DNA of 35,822 bases from Nocardioidaceae bacterium (GTDB lineage: Bacteria; Actinomycetota; Actinomycetes; Propionibacteriales; Nocardioidaceae), in contig JACCZI010000151.1 of the NCBI GenBank assembly GCA_013696015.1, forward strand, positions 1-35,822. The letters run 5' to 3'. The translations under genes and the position numbers were made by a program. This document shows positions 30,726 through 35,822 of this stretch, one piece after another (position 1 is the stretch's first letter; every line of letters begins with the position of its first letter). Under the pieces are notes generated by a model that saw only the letters and a program-made list of their open reading frames with translations, was not told the DNA's origin and ran no database searches.

Positions 30726-31439
30726 GTGAAGGCACGCGTGGCGCAGATGTGGCGATACCCGGTGAAGTCGTTGCAGGGGGAGCAGGTCGACGCACTCATG
30801 CTCACACCCAACGGCTTGGAGGGCGACCGGTCGTACGCGATCTTCGACGTCGAGAGCGGCTTCGGGCTGACGGCGCGACGTCTTCCCCAGCTGTTGTTCG
30901 CCTCGGCCCGGATCCGAGATGACCGCAGCGTGGAGATCACGTTGCCCGACGGCCATTTCGGTGACGACGACGCCGCGCTGTGTGAGTGGCTGGGCCGCAA
31001 GGTGGCATTGCGGTCCGTCGACGAACCGACGTCGCGCCGGTACGAGAACCCGGCCGACTTCGAGAGCGAGACTCGGTGGGAGCCTTTCGATGGCTCGCGG
31101 GGTGCCTTCCACGACTCGCCGCGGGCCGCCGTGTCGCTGCTGTCCTACGGCACGATCTCGGGCTGGCCGACGCGGCGGTTCCGGGCAAACCTGCTGCTCG
31201 AGGACGGGGACGAGGATGCCATGATCGGATCGCGCGTGGGTGTCGGCGAGGCGGTGCTGGACGTCCGGACGTCGATCGAGCGCTGCGTGATGGTGACCCG
31301 GCCGCAGCCGGGGGGGATCGAGCGGGACCTCGACGTCCTACGCACCATCCACCGTCAACGCCAGGGCCGGCTCGCCGTCGGCGCGCTGGTCGCCCGGCCC
31401 GGCATGGTGCGCGTCGGCGACCATCTCCAGGCTGCCTGA
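30726..31439 (+). CDS. MOSC domain protein
   Basis: A 237-residue protein with an N-terminal MOSC_N beta-barrel (MWRYPVKSLQGEQVDALMLT, GLEGDRSYAIFD) and a C-terminal MOSC domain, including the conserved cysteine in IERCVMVTRPQPGG. MOSC proteins carry sulfur or bind molybdenum cofactor and act as reductases of N-hydroxylated compounds in some relatives. No partner redox domain is fused. The start is the GTG at 30726. It begins 27 bases after the sensor gene on the same strand and could be in its transcript, though a functional link is not evident. Confidence 0.88.
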   Translation: MKARVAQMWRYPVKSLQGEQVDALMLTPNGLEGDRSYAIFDVESGFGLTARRLPQLLFASARIRDDRSVEITLPDGHFGDDDAALCEWLGRKVALRSVDEPTSRRYENPADFESETRWEPFDGSRGAFHDSPRAAVSLLSYGTISGWPTRRFRANLLLEDGDEDAMIGSRVGVGEAVLDVRTSIERCVMVTRPQPGGIERDLDVLRTIHRQRQGRLAVGALVARPGMVRVGDHLQAA

Positions 31440-31504
31440 CCACCACCGACTATGGAGCGCGCCGACCGTCGCGTCATCAACCGGGTTCCGCACTCGGAGC
31501 GCCA

Positions 31505-32317
31505 GTGAGCGGGCGCCGCGATGCCCTCCGCCGGCGGGTGGCGGTGGCAACCTGGCGACCCTCGAGGGACGGTCGCATCTACACCCGCATGGCCGTCGAC
31601 GTGACGGCGGCGCTCGCCTACATCGACGACGTGCGCCGGAGCACCGGCGAGCGCGTGACCGTGACGCACGTCGTCGGGGCGGCGCTGGGGCGTGCCATCC
31701 GGGGTGTGCCGGAGGTCCGCGCCCGGGTCCTGTTCGGCCGCATCCTGAGGCACGAGACGTGCGACATCGCCTTCGCCGTCGACATCGACGGTGGCACGGA
31801 CCTGGCGCCGATCAAGGTGCGCGACATCGACACCAAGACACCGGTCGAGGTGGCACGCGAGCTGGACTTCGGCGCTGCCCGGGCCCGAGCCGGGCAGGAT
31901 CCGCATCACTCGCGCAGCGCGTGGTACGTGCGGGTCGCGCCACCGTGGACGTTGCGGCCGTTGCTGGGAGCGGCCAGCATCCTCGTCGGCGGACTCGGCG
32001 TCGCAGCCTTCGGGCAGCCGGGATTCCCATTGGGCGCCGCGTTCGTGTCCAACGTCGGGTCGTTGGGGCTCGACGAGGGCTATCTGGCGCCGGTGCCGTT
32101 CGCGCGAGTGCCGTTGTACATCTCGATCGGTGCGGTGCGGCAGGAAGCTGTCGCCGTCGGCCGCGACGTGCTGGTACGCCCGCAGGTGGTCATCGGGGCA
32201 ACCGCGGACCACCGACTGGTCGACGGTGCCCATGCCGGCCGGATTGCCACGGTCCTGCGCGAGCTGCTGTTGGACCCGTACCGGCTGGACAAGCCGAGCG
32301 CCCTCCCATCCCCCTGA
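31505..32317 (+). CDS. Stand-alone 2-oxoacid dehydrogenase-type acyltransferase domain
   Basis: A 270-residue protein consisting only of an E2 catalytic domain (chloramphenicol-acetyltransferase fold). The catalytic H-x-x-x-D-G motif is ATADHRLVDGAHAGRI near the C-terminus; VTVTHVVGAALGRAIRG, CDIAFAVDIDGG and LGAAFVSNVGSLGLDEGY are typical. It lacks the lipoyl and E1/E3-binding domains of true E2 proteins, so it cannot carry substrate on its own lipoyl arm. A small-molecule acyltransferase using acyl-CoA, or a partner of a separate lipoyl protein, is more likely. GGAG 6 bases before GTG 31505 sets the start. Confidence 0.85.
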   Translation: MSGRRDALRRRVAVATWRPSRDGRIYTRMAVDVTAALAYIDDVRRSTGERVTVTHVVGAALGRAIRGVPEVRARVLFGRILRHETCDIAFAVDIDGGTDLAPIKVRDIDTKTPVEVARELDFGAARARAGQDPHHSRSAWYVRVAPPWTLRPLLGAASILVGGLGVAAFGQPGFPLGAAFVSNVGSLGLDEGYLAPVPFARVPLYISIGAVRQEAVAVGRDVLVRPQVVIGATADHRLVDGAHAGRIATVLRELLLDPYRLDKPSALPSP

Positions 32318-32329
32318 GCCTGGGCGTGG

Positions 32330-33529
32330 TCAGCGGCTGAGCTCGGCCACTCCGGCGACGAGCCGGTCGACATCCGCGTCGCTCGTGTAGGGCGCCAGCC
32401 CGGCACGCACCGCGCCGGTGTCGCCCAGACCCAACCACCGCGACGCCTCGATGGCGTAGAAGCTGCCGGCCGGGGCGTTGACGCCCCGGGTCGCCAAGAA
32501 GGCGTACACCTCAGCCGGTGAGTGCCCGGCCACCGAGAAGAGCACGGTCGGGGTACGCGGAACCGGACGGCCGTGCACGGTCACGTCCGCCAGTCCGGCC
32601 AGCCCCTCGAGCAGCCGGCAGAACAGTCGCTGCTCGTGCTCCTCGGCGGCACGCATCGACGTGAGGACCCGCGACCGCCGGTCGCCCTCGCCGGGCACCA
32701 GATCGGCGATGAAGTCGACAGTTGCAGTCGTGCCCGCGAGCAGCTCGTACGGCAGCGTACCGAGCTCGAGCCGCTCCGGCGCGGCATCGGTGGACGGCAG
32801 CAGCTTGTCGGAGTCGAGCGTCTGGAGCAGCTGCGGTTCGGCCACCAGCACCCCGTGATGGGGACCGAAGAACTTGTACGGCGAGCAGGTGAAGAAGTCG
32901 GCGCCGAGCGCAGCCACATCGACCGGGGCGTGCGGAGCCAGGTGCACGCCGTCGACGAAGAGCAGCGCGCCCACATCGTGCACAGCGGTGGCGATACCGG
33001 CCAGGTCGGGCCGGGTCCCCACCAGGTTGGAGGCACCGGTAACCGCGACCAGCCGGGTCCGCTCGCCGAGCTGCCCGGCGACGGCACCGACAGGAAGCTC
33101 GGCGCTGTCGGGGTCGAACTCCGCCCAGCGCACCGTGGCGCCAGCGCGCTCGGCAGCCTGAACCCACGGTCGTACGTTGGCGTCGTGGTCGAGCCGGGTC
33201 ACCACCACCTCGTCGCCGGTTCCCCACTGCTTGGCCAGGGCTCGAGCAACGTCGTAGGTGATCTGTGTCATCGACCGGCCGAAGACGACGCCACGGGGAT
33301 CGCATCCCAGCAGGTCGGCGACCGCCTGCCGAGCCGCGACCACGATGTCGTCGGCACGCCGCTCCGCCGCGGTGACCGAGCCTCGGTTGGCCAGACCGGC
33401 GCACAGGGCGTCGGCGACCGCCCGGGCGACCGGTGCCGGTGTCTGGGAGCCACCGGGGCCATCGAAGTGGGCGACGCCCTCACGCAGGGCTGGGAACGAC
33501 GCGCGGACGCGCCTGACGTCGAGAGGCAT
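32330..33529 (-). CDS. Cysteine desulfurase-like aminotransferase class V protein
   Basis: A 399-residue PLP enzyme of the SufS-like subgroup (TIGR01976 type), with the family opening GVAHFDGPGGSQTPAPVARA. The PLP lysine is K219 in TCSPYKFFGPHHG, and FVDGVHLAPHAPVDV supplies the cofactor aspartate region. The residues where SufS/IscS have their catalytic cysteine (RxGxxCA) read NAPAGSFYAIEASRWLG here, so it lacks the persulfide cysteine and is unlikely to be a true desulfurase; a related lyase or isomerase role is possible. AGGA lies 9 bases before ATG 33529; upstream in-frame sequence to 33853 is rejected because it would overlap the divergent tiny gene. Confidence 0.88.
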   Translation of the reverse strand: MPLDVRRVRASFPALREGVAHFDGPGGSQTPAPVARAVADALCAGLANRGSVTAAERRADDIVVAARQAVADLLGCDPRGVVFGRSMTQITYDVARALAKQWGTGDEVVVTRLDHDANVRPWVQAAERAGATVRWAEFDPDSAELPVGAVAGQLGERTRLVAVTGASNLVGTRPDLAGIATAVHDVGALLFVDGVHLAPHAPVDVAALGADFFTCSPYKFFGPHHGVLVAEPQLLQTLDSDKLLPSTDAAPERLELGTLPYELLAGTTATVDFIADLVPGEGDRRSRVLTSMRAAEEHEQRLFCRLLEGLAGLADVTVHGRPVPRTPTVLFSVAGHSPAEVYAFLATRGVNAPAGSFYAIEASRWLGLGDTGAVRAGLAPYTSDADVDRLVAGVAELSR

Positions 33530-33791
33530 GCGCCCATCCTGCCCGTCGCAGGTCGTCACCGCTCGGGGCGTGACGTCAGCAGCTTTGCGCCACTCGGCAA
33601 GGGCGCGGCAGGTTTGCGCCACCGGCAGTATCCCGACGTCAAGGTTGTGGTCACGACGCCAGTGTCGGGAGGTTCGGCGACGCCGTCGAAGAAAAGAGGT
33701 TCCCTGCGGGGCTGCTTGGCCGTACCGTCGAGACGGACCGATGGCGCGGGGGGACACCACGGCCAGACCTGCGACGAGTGAGGAGCGCGTG
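33530..33791. other. Divergent intergenic region with repeats
   Basis: 262 bases between the desulfurase-like gene and the tiny Lys-rich gene. Near-identical repeats TTTGCGCCACTCGGCA (33584-33599) and TTTGCGCCACCGGCA (33613-33627) are spaced 29 bases start to start. GTCAC-N10-GTGAC (33555-33574) and the palindrome TGACGTCA (33571-33578) lie beside them. These could be regulator sites; no strong promoter hexamers are seen. Confidence 0.4.
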
Positions 33792-33896
33792 ATGGCTGGC
33801 AAGAACAAGGGTGGCCGGGAGACCCGCAAGCCCAAGAAGGACAAGAAGGCCAAGGGCGTCCCCGCGGGGTCGTTGACGTCGAAGGCCGGGAAGTAG
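33792..33896 (+). CDS. 34-residue Lys-rich small protein
   Basis: A tiny, very basic peptide: MAGKNKGGRETRKPKKDK at the start, AKGVPAGSLTSKAGK at the end, with 12 lysines in 34 residues and no hydrophobic segment. GGAG sits 8 bases before the ATG and codon use is consistent with coding. I do not recognise a family, but short Lys-rich tails of this style occur widely in actinobacteria; ribosome or nucleic-acid binding is a guess. It is convergent with arfB, ending 27 bases from that gene's end. Confidence 0.65.
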   Translation: MAGKNKGGRETRKPKKDKKAKGVPAGSLTSKAGK

Positions 33897-33923
33897 CCAG
33901 GTCGGACGACAGGTCGGCAACGC

Positions 33924-34342
<419 letters not shown>

Positions 34343-34346
<4 letters not shown>

Positions 34347-35173
34347 CGCTTGCGAGCCTGCAGTGTGTAGGTGTGCGGCAGGCGTTCCGGTCTGTCCAGC
34401 AGGCGCCACTCGCTGGGCTGGTCGGGCAGCGGCGCCATCATCCCGGGCAGCGCCTCCCACGGGACGCTGTCGTGCTCCACGAGTCCGGTGAGTTCCATAC
34501 CGGTCGCCATCAGGGCGGTGACCACCTCTGAGATGCCGTGGTTCCACTCCACAGTGCGGTTGTGCGTGAAGACCACGTCGGTTGCCACGTACGTGCCGGG
34601 CTCGTCCCACTCCGTCGGCTGGGCGCGCTCGAAGTATGGGTACCCGATGACGAGGCGACCGCTCTCGTCGGGGTCAGCCAGCGACCACAGCACGGGGTGC
34701 CCTTCGCGGATGAACAGCCGCCCGCCGGGCCGAAGCAGGCCGGCCACCACCGAGGCCCACCGGGTGATGTCAGGCAGCCAGCACAAGGCACCGACACCGG
34801 TGAACACCAGGTCGTACGCCTCGGTGCCCAGCAGGTCGACCGCGTCGTACACATCAGCCTCGACGAAGTCGATCTCCGTGCCGGTCAGCTGCGCGAGGCG
34901 ACGGGCCTGCGCCAGCGACGCCGGGGAGAAGTCGAGTCCGCTCATGCGGGCACCGAGCCGGGCCAGCGACAGCGTGTCGGTGCCGATGTGGCACTGCAGA
35001 TGCACCCCGCGCAGGCCGGCGACCTTGCCGAGCAGCGGGAGGTCGAAGCGCACCACGTCGCTGATGTGCCCCGGGTCGGCGACGAACCGGTCGAAGGCGT
35101 AGTCGACCGAGGCGGCGTGCGCTGGGGCTCGTTCGTCCCAGTTGGCCCGGTTCAGAGCGCGGTAGTCCTCCAT
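34343..35173 (-). CDS. SAM-dependent class I methyltransferase
   Basis: A 276-residue methyltransferase. The opening MEDYRALNRANWDERAPAHA is typical of a small-molecule/ubiquinone-biosynthesis-like methyltransferase group. The SAM-binding segment is GVHLQCHIGTDTLSLARLGA, followed by MSGLDFSPASLAQARRLA (acidic strand-2 end) and YDLVFTGVGALCWLPD (motif II region), then LLRPGGRLFIREGHPV. The substrate is unknown. ATG 35173 starts the conserved part; AAGG lies about 9 bases upstream. It is divergent from the PPOX gene across 34 bases, and arfB follows it with a 4-base overlap. Confidence 0.9.
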
Positions 35174-35207
35174 GGCAGGCACCTTCGCACAGTGGCGACG
35201 TGCGACG

Positions 35208-35624
35208 ATGGCGTACGTGCCGAAGCCGCCGCTGCCGCAATTAGCCCGAGAGCTGCTCGCCGGCCCGAACCCGGCGGTCATCACCACAGTGAGATCCGAC
35301 GGCCAGCCGGTCTCGGTCGCGACCTGGTACCTGCTCGACGGTGACCGGGTGATGGTGACGATGGACGCGGCGCGCAAGCGGCTGGCCTACCTGCGCGCCG
35401 ACCCTCGGGTCAGCCTGACCGCACTGCAGGCCGACGACTGGTACAGCCAGGTGAGCGTGCAGGGCCGCGTGGTCGAGATGCGCGACGACGACGGCCTGGC
35501 AGACGCTGACCGGGTGTCGCGGCACTACAACGGCCGACCGTACCCGGACCGTGAGCGGCCGCGGGTCACCGCCTGGATCGAGGTGGACTACTGGCACGGC
35601 TGGGGCGCCGCCACCGGCTCCTAG
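35208..35624 (+). CDS. PPOX-class F420-dependent flavoprotein-like oxidoreductase
   Basis: A 138-residue split-barrel protein of the pyridoxamine-phosphate-oxidase fold. The features match the actinobacterial F420-binding PPOX group: ELLAGPNPAVITTVRSDGQP, VSVATWYLLDGDRVMVTMDA, then RKRLAYLRADPRVSLTALQ and WYSQVSVQGRVVEMRDDDG, ending RPRVTAWIEVDYWHGWG. The cofactor (F420, FMN or haem) cannot be fixed from sequence alone. ATG 35208 starts the conserved N-terminus. Its stop overlaps the stop of the minus-strand pstB-like end by 2 bases. Confidence 0.88.
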   Translation: MAYVPKPPLPQLARELLAGPNPAVITTVRSDGQPVSVATWYLLDGDRVMVTMDAARKRLAYLRADPRVSLTALQADDWYSQVSVQGRVVEMRDDDGLADADRVSRHYNGRPYPDRERPRVTAWIEVDYWHGWGAATGS

Positions 35625-35743
35625 CCGAAGCGTCCGTTGACGTAGTCAGACGTGCGTGGATCGACCGGCGAGTCGAACACGTCCTGGGTCGCACCGCTCT
35701 CGACGACATGCCCGGGCGTCCCCTCCTCGGCGAGGAAGAACGC
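35621..35743 (-). pseudogene. 3' end of a pstB-like phosphate ABC transporter ATPase gene, frame apparently broken
   Basis: On the minus strand this encodes AFFLAEEGTPGHVVESG and TSDYVNGRFG before the stop at 35621, the hallmark C-terminus of PstB. Upstream of position 35743 the same frame turns into Arg/Pro-rich nonsense without the expected THNMQQA helix. A different frame gives a sensible but unrelated-looking LNLFTDDLSPTGP, continuing to SGGVLHAV near 35745. So the gene is interrupted, rearranged or misassembled here; it also runs off the window. Whether it is a remnant or an assembly error cannot be told from the window. Confidence 0.55.
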
Positions 35744-35822
35744 ACGGCGTGCAGCACCCCGCCGGACGTGACGGGTGCGAGGGGGCCGGTGGGGCTGAGG
35801 TCGTCCGTGAACAGGTTGAGGT

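Noticed and set aside
28929..31112. 727-codon open frame antisense to the sensor and MOSC genes
   Set aside because: It spans two unrelated real genes, which only a shadow frame would do.
33530..33853. N-terminal extension of the desulfurase-like gene to 33853
   Set aside because: The added residues are Arg-rich and unlike the family; ATG 33529 has an AGGA ribosome site.

Overview
The window is a G+C-rich actinobacterial chromosome segment, densely coded on both strands, with many GTG/TTG starts and many 4-base stop/start overlaps. Lineage markers are a CysO-type sulfur carrier, a DUF3263 + LytR_C pair resembling mycobacterial Rv0430-Rv0431 (VirR), a bacterial XPB helicase, the Rv0862c-like helicase-associated protein, an F420/PPOX-type flavoprotein, and groEL controlled by CIRCE sites. 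A free-living actinomycete, perhaps close to Propionibacteriales/Nocardioidaceae, is my best guess; the genus cannot be read from the window. I see no rRNA, tRNA, CRISPR array or intact prophage. No gene-free stretch exceeds about 300 bases.

Left part (1-8.8 kb): a broken IS481-like transposase start, a GNAT acetyltransferase, a six-helix ion channel with an unusual pore filter, a group II PLP decarboxylase and a catalase. Next comes an osmoprotection/envelope block: otsA with an M23 peptidase on the minus strand, and divergently DUF3263, a LytR_C membrane protein and otsB. The two trehalose-6-phosphate enzymes therefore flank an envelope gene pair.

Middle (8.8-27.6 kb): an unrecognised HEARH membrane protein lies head-to-head with cysO, followed by groEL with two CIRCE operators and a long UUCG hairpin behind it. 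Then come a VOC protein, an M19 dipeptidase, cutC, a DUF4031 protein, a coupled HelD-HD hydrolase pair, a coupled CGNR regulator-XPB helicase pair, a cation/proton antiporter, the XPB-associated WYL-like protein, an ABC exporter with an overlapping PemK-like gene, and a DUF445-DUF4393 membrane pair.

Right part (27.6-35.8 kb): the most unusual locus is a 70-residue secreted peptide carrying five GNSWE motifs. It is coupled by GTGA to a 928-residue membrane protein with GAF, PAS, SpoIIE/PP2C phosphatase and HATPase domains. I propose this as a candidate peptide-sensor/partner-switching system. MOSC, stand-alone E2-type acyltransferase, cysteine-desulfurase-like, tiny Lys-rich, ArfB, methyltransferase and PPOX genes follow. 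The window ends in the 3' end of a pstB-like gene whose reading frame looks broken.
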